Notes under the pieces: model-generated
Database searches by the model: none
What the model saw: the letters and a program-made list of their open reading frames with translations, nothing else
What the model was told of the DNA's origin: nothing
Made by a program: the position numbers and the translations under genes
From: a bacterium
GTDB taxonomy: Bacteria; Desulfobacterota; Binatia; Binatales; Binataceae
Direction of reading: 5' to 3'
DNA: 64,000 nucleotides
Assembly (NCBI GenBank): GCA_014896235.1
Contig: JADBKU010000024.1
Span: 1 to 64,000, forward strand
Part shown: one piece after another, positions 29,819 through 38,846 of the stretch
Numbering within the stretch: position 1 is the first letter of the stretch
How the letters are laid out: every line of letters begins with the position of its first letter

Positions 29819-30286
29819 TCACGGTTTCGGCCGCAGACGCTCCGTCCGCGCCAAACGGCCGTTCTCGTAGTAATCGACGCTGTCCGCCGCGCCATCGCCC
29901 GCGGAATCGTGCTCAACCATCGCCAGCTTTCCATCGCGATAGGTCTCTATGGTTTCGGGCTTGCCGTCGTAATTGTCGTCGCGAACCACCCGCGACAGTT
30001 TGCCATCGTAGTACTCTTGCACCAGATCGACGCGGCCGTCGTGGTTGCGATCCTGTTCGATCTTGACCAGCGCCCCGTTGACATACATTTTGATCAAATC
30101 GACTTTGCCGTCGGCGTTGGTGTCGAAAGCGTATTCCGTTTCGGAAGCGCTGATTCGGTAGACCCACTCGTCGATTCGGCCGTCGTGATTGCGATCGTAA
30201 GTCGCGATTGGGGTCGGGCGGCGCGCACAGCCGAGGAGCGCGATTATGAGGCTGACGCAGACCAGCGGGAGACGCGCTAAGCGCAC
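29819..30286 (-). CDS. Lipoprotein with five 24-residue Asp-rich (EF-hand-like) repeats
   Basis: 155 residues from a GTG with GAGGAT before it. A lipoprotein signal (LPLVCVSLIIALLGC) ends at Cys20. The mature protein has D-x-N-x-DG-x-x-D type motifs at residues 31, 55, 79, 103 and 127: DRNHDGRID, DTNADGKVD, DRNHDGRVD, DDNYDGKPE and DSAGDGAAD. The spacing is exactly 24 residues. Between them each repeat has a Y-x-x-G-x-L-like hairpin. The motifs resemble calcium-binding EF-hand or dockerin/thrombospondin-type loops. Calcium binding at the cell envelope is likely but not proven. No gene symbol. Confidence 0.82.
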   Translation of the reverse strand: MRLARLPLVCVSLIIALLGCARRPTPIATYDRNHDGRIDEWVYRISASETEYAFDTNADGKVDLIKMYVNGALVKIEQDRNHDGRVDLVQEYYDGKLSRVVRDDNYDGKPETIETYRDGKLAMVEHDSAGDGAADSVDYYENGRLARTERLRPKP

Positions 30287-30647
30287 GAAGATCCTCTCTA
30301 TTGCGAGACGCGCCCTGACGCAAGCGACGCTCGCGCTGCTGGCGTTGTCTCTATTCCTGCGGCCCCTGCCCCGAGCGGATGTTTCTCACATTAGCGCGCC
30401 CGCGTTGCTGGCGCCGCTCCTGTTCGAGCATCTCCGGCCGCTGGCCCCTGTCGTTCAAACTCGGCCGAACATTCAGGCCAGCGGGACGATGGCGGCCGAT
30501 CACGCCCGCCGCTGGCTGGCGCCGCCGCCTCAGACCCGCCGCGTGCCGCGGCCGTCCGCATGGCTATGCGCCTTGCGGTTGCGCCAAGCCTTCACCGCTC
30601 CGCGGCACGATGACCTGCACTCTCCCCGCGCGCCGCCGAAAGTCTGA
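30246..30647 (+). CDS. Possible membrane or secreted small protein
   Basis: 133 residues. A GAGGAG lies about 8 bases before the ATG, and a hydrophobic helix occupies about residues 24-43 (ALTQATLALLALSLFLR). The rest is Arg/Pro-rich and unlike a known family. The 5' end overlaps the start of the opposite-strand lipoprotein by 41 bp, so one of the two starts may be wrong. Low confidence. Confidence 0.3.
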   Translation: MRLTQTSGRRAKRTKILSIARRALTQATLALLALSLFLRPLPRADVSHISAPALLAPLLFEHLRPLAPVVQTRPNIQASGTMAADHARRWLAPPPQTRRVPRPSAWLCALRLRQAFTAPRHDDLHSPRAPPKV

Positions 30648-30786
30648 ATCGTTCCTCCTCAAACACTTCCCGATCAAGCGTTTAACCGAGCGCGCTGAGC
30701 GCGACCTGCTTTTCGCGCCCAGCGTTCGGCCGGACCATCGCTTGTCAACGCGAGCAGGATGGTTCGCGCCGAAGGGAGATTCGTCC
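30287..30786. other. Region between lipoprotein and outer-membrane protein genes
   Basis: Apart from the low-confidence frame at 30246-30647, nothing convincing is seen. It probably carries the promoter of the outer-membrane protein gene, whose ribosome-binding site (AAGGGAG) lies at about 30771-30778. Confidence 0.4.
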
Positions 30787-31815
30787 ATGCGATTTGGTTT
30801 TTCGCCGCGCGGCGGAGCGTCGCGCGCCAGTTCAAAGGCAGCGGCTATTTTAACTTTCTGCACCGCTACAATTCTATTTGGCAAACCGTTCGCGGCCCAC
30901 GCTTCGGAGTCGTGGGGACCCGCCACCAGCGGTCCAAACTTTACCGGTACGGCCGAAGTCGAACCCGCCGGTTCCTGGTATCTCGAACCGTGGTTTTATG
31001 GCTATCACGATCTGCGCTACGGCACTTGGGAACTGGCGATGCCGCAACGGTTTGCGCTCGGTCTCGGGTACAACCTTGAACTTGACGCCTATCCCAACTT
31101 CCTTTTGAACACGGCTCAGCCGCCGACCACGCCGCCGGGCAAATCCACCGCCCACATGGGCGTCGGCAATCTTCATTTCGAGCTGAAATATGGACTCACC
31201 AACGACGCCGACACTTATCATCTGTGGGCATTGCCGTCGTTGTCGATCAAAACCATCACCTGGATTCCGAACGGCAACTATCAACATTTGAGTCCGAGCG
31301 CCTACAACACCGATCAATTCGGCAACGGCACCTGGAACCAGGGGGTTGGCTTGCTCGTGCGCAAACGTTTCAAACCGTTCGAGTTGTATGGCGAATTCGA
31401 CGAGATCGTGCAATTCCCGACCGAGGTGCATGGCGGTTATCAATTCAACAACGGCATTACGCAGGTTCCTTACGGACAATCGCTGCACATGACCGACGGC
31501 AATTTGCTTTATTACGGCTTCGCCTTTGAGCATGTGATCAACAGCGAATACGGATTGGGCTATGTATTAGAGTTGACAGGCCAGTCGCAGAGCCGGCATA
31601 GCCTTTTCTTCGGCCGCGCCAATGCGCCGGCGTGGTCGTATCTGTGGGCTTCGCCGACGGTCGAGTTCACCTGGCCTAACACGGCGACTTTCCAAACCAC
31701 CTGGGGCTTGGGCGCCGTTTTGCCAGCCTATGAATGGGATTTTCCCCAGACCATCGGCCCCATCTTCACCGTCACGTTTTATTTCAATGGCAAATATGGC
31801 CGCCGTGGCGAGTGA
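30787..31815 (+). CDS. Putative beta-barrel outer-membrane protein (transporter-like)
   Basis: 342 residues. The start at 30787 is followed by a signal peptide (hydrophobic core at about 18-36, cleavage near AHA-SE). The mature part is rich in aromatic amphipathic strands (GSWYLEPWFYGYHDLRYG, FALGLGYNLELDAYPNF, LHFELKYGL, GVGLLVRKRF, YYGFAFEHVI), and the last strand ends IFTVTFYFNGKY before a short basic tail. That pattern fits a porin-like or transporter outer-membrane barrel, but no named family is assigned. A clear AAGGGAG precedes the ATG. Confidence 0.75.
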   Translation: MRFGFSPRGGASRASSKAAAILTFCTATILFGKPFAAHASESWGPATSGPNFTGTAEVEPAGSWYLEPWFYGYHDLRYGTWELAMPQRFALGLGYNLELDAYPNFLLNTAQPPTTPPGKSTAHMGVGNLHFELKYGLTNDADTYHLWALPSLSIKTITWIPNGNYQHLSPSAYNTDQFGNGTWNQGVGLLVRKRFKPFELYGEFDEIVQFPTEVHGGYQFNNGITQVPYGQSLHMTDGNLLYYGFAFEHVINSEYGLGYVLELTGQSQSRHSLFFGRANAPAWSYLWASPTVEFTWPNTATFQTTWGLGAVLPAYEWDFPQTIGPIFTVTFYFNGKYGRRGE

Positions 31816-31971
31816 AACTGGTACGTTCTCCGATAACGGCCGGCTCACAAGTGGAATCGGTCGCCATTCTCATGCGCCCATGAAGGAATCTGCCCATCCA
31901 TAGCGCTGACACAAACCTCGGCGCCCGCTTGAACGGATGCGCTCCATCCGCGCAGAATCACCTCAGAGCCG

Positions 31972-32829
31972 ATGAAAAAGTCAAAGACACGTAGGCTCAA
32001 ATTGATCGCCGTGGCGGCGATTCCATTTGTCGCCGGCATCGCGCTCGGCATGGGCTATCAATGGTACAAATGGTCAATCTTTCCAGTTCCGTTTTTCGTC
32101 ACCGCGGCCGATAACGCTGTGTCGACCGATCGCCCGGCGCCGTCATCCGATCTCCTATCACGGGCCGCGTCTTCATTCGCTTCCTCGCCACAAACGACTC
32201 CTGAGGCGCTTTCGAAGGTTCCTGCGCTTCAGCCAACCGTTCCCGCCCCCACGCCTGCCCATAATGCCGTCGCCGTATTGCGCCCCGTCATGCCGCCTTC
32301 CGCGCAACCGCACGGAGCAAATTCACTTACGCTCCCACAGGCGCAGCAGAGCCATCAGACGGAGACCATTCCGGCGGTTGGCGTAAACGGCCGCACCATC
32401 TGGGTTCCGCGGGCGATCGAAGGATGCTGGCAAGGCAGCGGCGACTCAAGCATCGAGTACTTGGGCGGTTGCCCAAATTTGGTTTCGGGGCGCAGCACGC
32501 CGATCCAGCTCCGCTGGTGCTTTCGCCGGATGGGCGAACAACCGCTCACCCTGACCATGGCGCATGGACATTACGGCGGCCGCGTCGCGCAACGTTGGGA
32601 CGTGATGGGCGCGCATGGAGAGACAATCGAATTACGTGAAACGATCAGCTACATGACCATGATGTTCCTGCACGTTGTGGATGTCGGCTATTGGACGTGC
32701 CGCATCACGCCTTCCGATGAGCTGCGGTGCAACGAGCATGAGCTTGCGCGATGCGGTCCCACCGCATGGATGCAGCCGCCGTGGTTCCGCGCCAGCGGGT
32801 GGGTCGTGGCCCATCGCGCCGGGCGGTAA
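31972..32829 (+). CDS. Membrane-anchored Cys-rich extracytoplasmic protein
   Basis: 285 residues. A basic start (MKKSKTRRLK) leads into one hydrophobic helix at about 11-28. A Pro/Ala/Ser-rich linker of about 90 residues follows. The last 140 residues form a domain with six Cys (EGCWQG, GGCPN, RWCFRR, YWTCRI, LRCNEH and ARCGP), an even number fit for three disulfides, and alternating strands suggestive of a beta-barrel fold. The GCWQG motif is reminiscent of lipocalin-like domains, but I assign no family. Likely periplasmic. Confidence 0.7.
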   Translation: MKKSKTRRLKLIAVAAIPFVAGIALGMGYQWYKWSIFPVPFFVTAADNAVSTDRPAPSSDLLSRAASSFASSPQTTPEALSKVPALQPTVPAPTPAHNAVAVLRPVMPPSAQPHGANSLTLPQAQQSHQTETIPAVGVNGRTIWVPRAIEGCWQGSGDSSIEYLGGCPNLVSGRSTPIQLRWCFRRMGEQPLTLTMAHGHYGGRVAQRWDVMGAHGETIELRETISYMTMMFLHVVDVGYWTCRITPSDELRCNEHELARCGPTAWMQPPWFRASGWVVAHRAGR

Positions 32830-33045
32830 CCCGCGGCTTTTCGGCGTAATCGATAAAATAGTCGCAATTAGAATTGAAGACTTCGAGAACGTATTTATCG
32901 ACGACCGCGCGGAATTACTGTTCGCCGCGGCGGATGGTTTCGCGCGTACCGGAGAAAATTTGCGACTTGAATCGCGATCGTGAAGCCTGCTCCTCTTACC
33001 CGTCGATGATCAAAATCCTTCGCCAATGCGACCGCCGAGCCGGCG

Positions 33046-33840
33046 TCACTCCGGGATAAATGAGGGGCTGCCGGTTTTGGCGGTCTGACCACCGTCGGCT
33101 ACGTAGGCTGAGCCCGTCACGAACGAGGCCAGATCGGAAGCCAGGAAAAGGATCACGTTGGCCATTTCCTCCGGCCGGCCCAGCCGGCCCATCGGGATGA
33201 TCTCGCGGAATTTCTCGATCATCGCGGGCTGGGCCGCGCCTGATAACAGCGGCGTGTCGATCGCTCCTGGGCAGATGCAGTTGACGCGGATGCCCATCCG
33301 CGCATACTCGATCGCGGCCACCCTCGTCAGGTTGACCACACCGGCTTTGGCGGCGTTGTAGGCGACTATGCCGTAATCGGCGTAGAGCCCCGAAATCGAC
33401 GCGGTATTAACGATCGAGCCGGCGCCCTGCGAGCGCATGATTGGAACCGCGAGCTTGATTGCGCGGAACACCGCAGTCAGGCCAACGTCGAGAGTCGCGT
33501 TCCACATGCGATCGTCGGTATCGGCGGTCGCCGCGATTGGCGAGACGTCCGGCATCGGAGCGAAGCCGAAGGCGTTGTTGTGCAGAAAGTCGAGCCGACC
33601 GAACTCCCCAGTGGTTCGCGCGAACATCATCTCGAGGTCGGCGGCGCGCGTAACGTCGGCGACGATCGCGATCGCTTTTCCGCCGCCAGCCGCTATTTCG
33701 GCGGCGACGCGGCTGGCGTTGTCACCGTTGATATCGACAACAGCCACCGCGCCGCCGCGTTGAGCAAAACCCAGCGCGGTCGCCCTGCCGATTCCGGAGC
33801 CCGCACCCGTCACCAGGCCCACTTTGCCGTCGAATCGCAT
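33046..33840 (-). CDS. Short-chain dehydrogenase/reductase
   Basis: 264 residues, classical SDR: cofactor motif TGAGSGIG at 11-18, catalytic Ser and YNAAK (Tyr/Lys) present, and D36 in VVDIN pointing to NAD(H). The NNAG motif is altered to NNAF. A GGGAG ribosome-binding site precedes the ATG. It is divergent from the secondary alcohol dehydrogenase gene, with a 416-bp gap that holds a palindrome. A function in alcohol or steroid-like oxidation is plausible; substrate unknown. Confidence 0.92.
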   Translation of the reverse strand: MRFDGKVGLVTGAGSGIGRATALGFAQRGGAVAVVDINGDNASRVAAEIAAGGGKAIAIVADVTRAADLEMMFARTTGEFGRLDFLHNNAFGFAPMPDVSPIAATADTDDRMWNATLDVGLTAVFRAIKLAVPIMRSQGAGSIVNTASISGLYADYGIVAYNAAKAGVVNLTRVAAIEYARMGIRVNCICPGAIDTPLLSGAAQPAMIEKFREIIPMGRLGRPEEMANVILFLASDLASFVTGSAYVADGGQTAKTGSPSFIPE

Positions 33841-34256
33841 CGCAACTTTTCTCCCTTCAACCTCGATTAAACGCTGGCGCGCCAGTATGCGCGGTGTATC
33901 CGAAATTTATATTGTCTGGCCAGCCTCGCATTGAACTCGATGGCTTGGCAAACGAACATTGCCGGGCGCGCTGGTACGCTGGCCGTGAATCGTGGCCGGC
34001 GGCGCACGCCGGGCCGAGCGCCCGGATCCGCCCGATCAATCTCGGCCGCCGCGCGCTCGACTATCTCTTGCCGATCAACTACGAAAGAAATCGCTCAGCG
34101 GCGGCTGGGTGATACAGCCCAACCCGGTCTGCCTGAATGGGTCAGGTTTAAGGACGAGATTCGCCCCGGTTCGCCGATGAAATTTCCACTTGGGAAATTT
34201 GGAGGCGAAATTTTGGCCGATATCCGCGGATTTAGCACCGATACGGAGCAGCAGTC
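33841..34256. other. Divergent promoter region
   Basis: A 416-bp gap between divergent SDR and alcohol dehydrogenase genes. Two small open frames here lack support. A perfect 8-bp inverted repeat lies at 34180-34200, listed separately. Confidence 0.5.
34180..34200. promoter_or_regulatory. Operator-like palindrome upstream of the alcohol dehydrogenase
   Basis: AAATTTCC-acttg-GGAAATTT is a perfect inverted repeat with 8-bp arms, centred about 67 bp before the start codon. No T tract follows, so it is more like a regulator binding site than a terminator. The regulator is not identified. Confidence 0.5.
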
Positions 34257-35306
34257 ATGAAAGCATTCGTCATGAGACAACTCCATCAGGTTGGTTTCGT
34301 CGAGAAACCCATTCCGAAAGCTGGACCGAACGATGCAATCGTAAAGACCACGCGCGCGCTTATATGCACATCCGATTCGCATACGGTGCACGGCGCGATC
34401 GGTCCGCGAAGCAACCTTACGCTTGGACATGAAGCGGTGGGAATCGTGCACGAGGTGGGAAGCGGGGTCAGGCGGTTCAAACCTGGCGACCGCGTGCTGG
34501 TTGGAGCCATCACTCCGGACTGGAGCGATCCAGCTTCGCAAGCGGGTCACGCGTCGCAATCCGGAGGTGCGCTGGGCGGCTGGAAATTCGCAAATATCAA
34601 GGACGGCGTGTTCGCCGAATACTTTCACGTGAATGACGCCGACGGGAACATGGCCCTGATCCCGGACGGCATATCCGACGAATCCGCCGTTTACTGTGCG
34701 GACATGCTCTCAACGGGCTTCATGGGCGCCGAGAACGCGGACATCCCGATAGGCGGCTCGGTCGCGGTATTCGCCCTGGGTCCCGTCGGCTTGATGGCGA
34801 TAGTCGGGGCGAAGCTGCGCGGCGCCGGCCTGATCATCGGCGTCGATTCGGTTCCCAAACGGCAGGAACTTGGCCGCTTCTATGGCGCCAACGCCATCGT
34901 GGATTATTCCCGCGCGGATCCGGTGAAGGAAATTTTACGGCTTACCGCGGACCAGGGAGTTGACGCGGCGATCGAAGCGCTCGGCGCCGACGAAACCTTT
35001 CAATGCGCGGTCAAGGTCACGAAACCGGGCGGAACAATCTCTAACGTAGGTTATCACGGGAAAGGCGATTTCGTACAAATTCCCCGGCTTGAATGGGGCG
35101 TGGGCATGGCCGAAAAAACCATCCGCACCGGCCTCTGTCCGGGAGGACGCCTCCGCATGGAACGGCTTCTCAGGCTGCTGCAAACCGGCAGCGTCGATCC
35201 GACCCGGATGACCACGCATACGTTCGGCTTCGATCAGCTCGAAAAGGCCTTCGAAATGATGGACAAAAAGCTCGACGGAATCATCAAACCGCTGATCACT
35301 TTCTGA
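34257..35306 (+). CDS. Zinc-dependent secondary alcohol dehydrogenase
   Basis: 349 residues, close in pattern to the tetrameric secondary alcohol dehydrogenases of Clostridium beijerinckii and Thermoanaerobacter: zinc ligands Cys37 (CTSDSHT), His58 and Glu59 (LGHEA), and Asp149 (YCADM), and the ALGPVGL dinucleotide loop. Asp197 in GVDSVPK sits where those NADP-specific enzymes have Gly198, which by known specificity changes favours NAD(H). It interconverts secondary alcohols and ketones in the cytoplasm. The neighbouring flavoenzyme gene follows after 71 bp. The operator palindrome upstream suggests control. Confidence 0.92.
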   Translation: MKAFVMRQLHQVGFVEKPIPKAGPNDAIVKTTRALICTSDSHTVHGAIGPRSNLTLGHEAVGIVHEVGSGVRRFKPGDRVLVGAITPDWSDPASQAGHASQSGGALGGWKFANIKDGVFAEYFHVNDADGNMALIPDGISDESAVYCADMLSTGFMGAENADIPIGGSVAVFALGPVGLMAIVGAKLRGAGLIIGVDSVPKRQELGRFYGANAIVDYSRADPVKEILRLTADQGVDAAIEALGADETFQCAVKVTKPGGTISNVGYHGKGDFVQIPRLEWGVGMAEKTIRTGLCPGGRLRMERLLRLLQTGSVDPTRMTTHTFGFDQLEKAFEMMDKKLDGIIKPLITF

Positions 35307-35377
35307 GCGGCGCAGCGACAAGGATCGCTTTCAGCGCATGGTTTGCGTCCGCGACAGATCTATTTCCCGCATCTACA

Positions 35378-36601
35378 ATGGATGACATGAAACCGGATTC
35401 AACTTTCAGGCCAGACGCCGAAACGCCGCGCCTGGTTGATCGATCCGCCAATCTTCACGTTTCTCCAATTCTCTCTCTCATCGCTGAGCACGCGGCCGCG
35501 GCAGACGCTACCCGATCGGTCGCTCCAGAGGTAATCGCCGCGCTTAAATCCAACGACGTGATGCGGATGTCAGCCTCGCGGGAGCTTGGCGGACTTGAAA
35601 GCTCCGTGACCGCCATCGGACGAGAGTTGGAGGCCGTGGCGGCGGCCTGCACATCGACCGGATGGTGTCTTTGGAACCACCTCTGCGTCTTTCACTTCTA
35701 CTGCGGACTGTTCGGTCCCGGGCATGTCGAACGGTTGCGCGAGATAACGGCCATCCGGCAGTGGGTGTGCCTTCCCGCGGGAGCCGGCACCGGCGTTCGC
35801 GGCAAGCTGGCGGGAGAAGAAGTCGAACTGAACGGCGTGGCGACGTTCGGTTCGGGCGGGCGCTATGCCGATTACGTCGGAGTCACTTTCGTATTTGAAG
35901 GCGAGCGCGCACCTCATCTTGCGTTGCTGCGGACGAATCGAGCTGGAGTCCGCATCGAGCCAACATGGCAAGCGATGAGCCTGCGGGCGTCGGCGACCGA
36001 TCACGTTCATTACGAAAATGCTCGGGCCCCGCGCACTAGCGTCGTCGCGTATCCCGTGCCTCATCGTATTTTGTTTCGCGATCCGGCCTATCCTGTAATC
36101 AACCATCGCTATCGGGAAGACTGGGTCGCGCTTTCCGATCTGTGGCTTGGCTGCATGGCCGTCGGCCTCGCCGACGCCGCCCTGAAGGAAGCTTGCGACG
36201 GCATCAAAGACCGCGTCGCGATTATGGGAGTCAAGGTTGCGGAGCGGCCGACCGTCCATGTGAATCTGGGTCATGCGGTCGCGCTGATCGCCGCCGCGCG
36301 CGCCGCGATTTACGACGCTTGCGGCAAAACCGACGCGCGAATCGAAGCGGCTCAAATTCCCACCGAAGACGACTATCTCGAACAGCTTGGCGCCAGCATG
36401 ATTTCGCTGCGGTTGTGCGACGAGGCGATGCGGCTTATTCTTCGCGTGCTTGGCGGAAACGGGCTGCGCGAGGGCCAGTCCTTCGAGCGGCGATATCGTG
36501 ATTTTCAGGCGATGCCGCTGCATATCAACGCGCATCCGGATCGCGTTAGCGAACAGATCGGGCGCAACGCGCTGGGATTGCCGACCGACAATCCGTTCTG
36601 A
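35378..36601 (+). CDS. Acyl-CoA dehydrogenase-like flavoenzyme (HsaA-like)
   Basis: 407 residues from the ATG at 35378. It has the acyl-CoA dehydrogenase fold pattern: an N-terminal helical domain (VIAALKSNDVMRMS), CTSTGWCLWNHLCVFHFY, a beta domain with FGSGGRYADYV, and a C-terminal helical domain containing MRLILRVLGGNGLREG. It looks like the group D monooxygenase / HsaA branch and is a distant relative of the gene at 6456-7619. Probable oxygenation of an aromatic or alicyclic substrate with reduced flavin. It is likely cotranscribed with the alcohol dehydrogenase. Confidence 0.82.
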   Translation: MDDMKPDSTFRPDAETPRLVDRSANLHVSPILSLIAEHAAAADATRSVAPEVIAALKSNDVMRMSASRELGGLESSVTAIGRELEAVAAACTSTGWCLWNHLCVFHFYCGLFGPGHVERLREITAIRQWVCLPAGAGTGVRGKLAGEEVELNGVATFGSGGRYADYVGVTFVFEGERAPHLALLRTNRAGVRIEPTWQAMSLRASATDHVHYENARAPRTSVVAYPVPHRILFRDPAYPVINHRYREDWVALSDLWLGCMAVGLADAALKEACDGIKDRVAIMGVKVAERPTVHVNLGHAVALIAAARAAIYDACGKTDARIEAAQIPTEDDYLEQLGASMISLRLCDEAMRLILRVLGGNGLREGQSFERRYRDFQAMPLHINAHPDRVSEQIGRNALGLPTDNPF

Positions 36602-36853
36602 GTTTCGCGCGTGCGCCTATCAACACAGCCGGACCGAACCGAAAGAAGCGAACCCAAGCGTGCTGACCGGGGAACAGTACAAGAAATCGCTGAATGACGG
36701 CCGCGTGACTTTTTTCGAAGGCCATCGAATCGACGACCTCGTCGCGCAGCCGGTTCTCGGCTAATCGGTCGATCAAGTAGCTAAAGGCTACGATCGACGG
36801 CGACGGGCGCAAAACTTGATCCCGAGCGACCCGCTGTAAACCGCGATGCGACG

Positions 36854-38404
36854 CTAAACCACTCGCGTCGCCGGCGGAACGCCCTCCTCCGCCTCGACGT
36901 TGCCCAACTGCGCGAGCGCGGCTGCGTCGCGCAGGCGCGCTAAGTTGCGCTGATGCGCGGCGCGATCGATGTTGTAAAAAGTCAGAATAATCAGCGCGAT
37001 CGCATTGCAGCTCACCGAAACCGGCACGAATATAAGAACGAGATGGCGCAGGATTGGTTGAGCGACATGCCCCTGAATCGCCCCCTGCGGAAAATGCGCC
37101 CATCCCAGCATCAGTCCTGACAGAAACGTGCCGAAGCCAGTGACGCACTTCTGCAGCAAACCGTTGGCGGCGAAGATCAGTCCCTCCGAACGCCGGCCCG
37201 ATTTCACCGCGATATCCTCGACCACGTCCGCCATCATCGACGCGACGATGATGAACCCCATGATGCCGAGCGTGTCGCGCACGACGCCGTCGGCGAAGAG
37301 CGCGGCCAAAAGGGCATCCGTATGATTCGCCGGCATCAATCCGATCAGGCGCAAAGGAATTGGAATCGAACCGGCGATCGCCGAGATCGTGAACAAGGCG
37401 AGCATCGCTTTTTTCTTGCCCAGCCATTTTGACGCGGGCGTCGCCAGCGACACGCCAAGAATCGCGGAAACGAAACCGAAACTCACGAGATAGGAAATTT
37501 GTTTCGGCGTCAGCTCCCAGAAATACGTGGTGACGTAGAGACCGAGGCCGCTGTTCAGTCCCACCGCGATGCTCGCGACGATGCCCGCCATCATCAACGC
37601 GAAAAACGAACGGTTCGAGAGCACTGTCCGTATTTCCCGCATTTTGTCGCGGAAATCGTCGACCTCGTCCCGCACGGCCGCGGCGACGCCGCGGCCGTGA
37701 GTTCCGACGCACGTCGCGATAATCGCCGCGAACATCACGATCGCGGACAGCATCCCGAACTGTTCGTAACCGCGGCGGTTCAGCACGCCCAGCGGATGCG
37801 CCGCGTCTTTCCGCAAAAAAATCTGGAAGGCCGCCACGGACATCGCCGTTCCGCCAAGCACGCCGAAGAAAAATCTGTACGCGAGCAGGGAGGTGCGCTC
37901 GTCATAGTCGGGCGTGAGCTCCGGCGCCAACGCGGCGCTGGGAATCTCATACAGGCTCACCAGCAATCGCACCGACACCAGGGCCGCGAGCAGATACGCC
38001 AGCAGCGCCTCGTTCGACCATCCGCGCGGCGGACGCCAAAGAAAATAGAATGCGACCGCCAGCGGCGCCGCGGATGCGTACATGAACGGATGACGCCGGC
38101 CCCATGGCGAGCGCAGATGGTCCGACCAATGGCCCAGCAACGGGTCGAATATCGCGTCGAAAATCAGCGCCACCATGATCGCGGCGCCCACCCACGACGC
38201 GGGCAATCCAATCACCTGGTTGAAATACAGCAACACCAGCGAACCGAGGGCGACCGATTCGACGCCGAACGCGACCGACCCCAATCCGTAAAAGAATTTG
38301 ACTTGTACGCCAAGCCGCGGCGCCCGCGGCGGCGCCGCTTCGGGTTGCGATTCCGCGGAAAATTCCATCCAAAGCTTTGCGCCGTCGCTCCGGCGCGATT
38401 CCAT
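36854..38404 (-). CDS. GPH-family (MelB-like) sugar/cation symporter
   Basis: About 516 residues with twelve hydrophobic helices of the glycoside-pentoside-hexuronide:cation symporter family. Marks are FYGLGSVAFGVES, FDAIFDPLLGHWSDH (conserved D-x-x-x-DP and G-x-x-SD), SPWGRRHPF, and DYDERTSLL. It imports a sugar-like or other organic solute with a cation. The start is uncertain: ATGs at 38452, 38404 and 38368 are possible; I use 38404. The substrate is unknown; GPH members occur next to oxidation enzymes in many uncultured genomes. Confidence 0.88.
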   Translation of the reverse strand: MESRRSDGAKLWMEFSAESQPEAAPPRAPRLGVQVKFFYGLGSVAFGVESVALGSLVLLYFNQVIGLPASWVGAAIMVALIFDAIFDPLLGHWSDHLRSPWGRRHPFMYASAAPLAVAFYFLWRPPRGWSNEALLAYLLAALVSVRLLVSLYEIPSAALAPELTPDYDERTSLLAYRFFFGVLGGTAMSVAAFQIFLRKDAAHPLGVLNRRGYEQFGMLSAIVMFAAIIATCVGTHGRGVAAAVRDEVDDFRDKMREIRTVLSNRSFFALMMAGIVASIAVGLNSGLGLYVTTYFWELTPKQISYLVSFGFVSAILGVSLATPASKWLGKKKAMLALFTISAIAGSIPIPLRLIGLMPANHTDALLAALFADGVVRDTLGIMGFIIVASMMADVVEDIAVKSGRRSEGLIFAANGLLQKCVTGFGTFLSGLMLGWAHFPQGAIQGHVAQPILRHLVLIFVPVSVSCNAIALIILTFYNIDRAAHQRNLARLRDAAALAQLGNVEAEEGVPPATRVV

Positions 38405-38550
38405 CCAAATTCTTTTCAGGCTGAGGCTGTTCTCACCCGCTGGCGCGCGCATGTCAACGTGAAATGATTTCGGCGCCGCGCCGCTGCGAACGGCCCCTCA
38501 AGTACAGTCAGTCAAATTTTCCTGCCGATTATTTTTCGCCGGGCGAACGT

Positions 38551-38556
38551 TATAAT
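38551..38556 (+). promoter_or_regulatory. Probable -10 element
   Basis: A perfect TATAAT stands alone in a locally AT-rich stretch, 18 bp before the ATG of a small membrane protein. The expected -35 box at 17 bp spacing matches poorly, so this is tentative. Confidence 0.35.
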
Positions 38557-38573
38557 CGATCGGCGGCGCGGCG

Positions 38574-38846
38574 ATGCGGGACGATGATCAACTATGCGAT
38601 CCTCCGGAGCGCACGGGCGCGCGCGATGAATTCGCGCGGCGGCACGAGTTGCTTGAGGCCGAGCAAACCGAAACCGAAACCATTGGTTTCGCATCGGCCG
38701 CGAAATCGAACTTCCTTGGATTCGTCCTGGTCCTCGCCGTGGTCGTCGTCGCCTTCGGGATATTCGCGCACTTCTACCTCCATCTTGAGAATAAAATCCT
38801 TCGCGTAATAGCCCGTGCTTTGCGTGGCGCGAATCTGTCTGATTAG
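38574..38846 (+). CDS. Single-helix small membrane protein
   Basis: 90 residues: an acidic N-terminus, one hydrophobic helix at about residues 48-68 (LGFVLVLAVVVVAFGIFAHF), then a basic tail. A -10-like TATAAT is 18 bp upstream. No family recognised. It lies between a transporter and the LLM oxidoreductase gene; cotranscription with the latter is possible. Confidence 0.5.
   Translation: MRDDDQLCDPPERTGARDEFARRHELLEAEQTETETIGFASAAKSNFLGFVLVLAVVVVAFGIFAHFYLHLENKILRVIARALRGANLSD

Noticed and set aside
33894-34112. Small open frames between the SDR and alcohol dehydrogenase genes
   Set aside because: They lack ribosome-binding sites and any recognisable composition; the region looks like promoter DNA.
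37499-38467. Long open frame on the plus strand opposite the GPH transporter
   Set aside because: It is Arg/His-rich and mirrors the transporter helices, which are clearly encoded on the minus strand.
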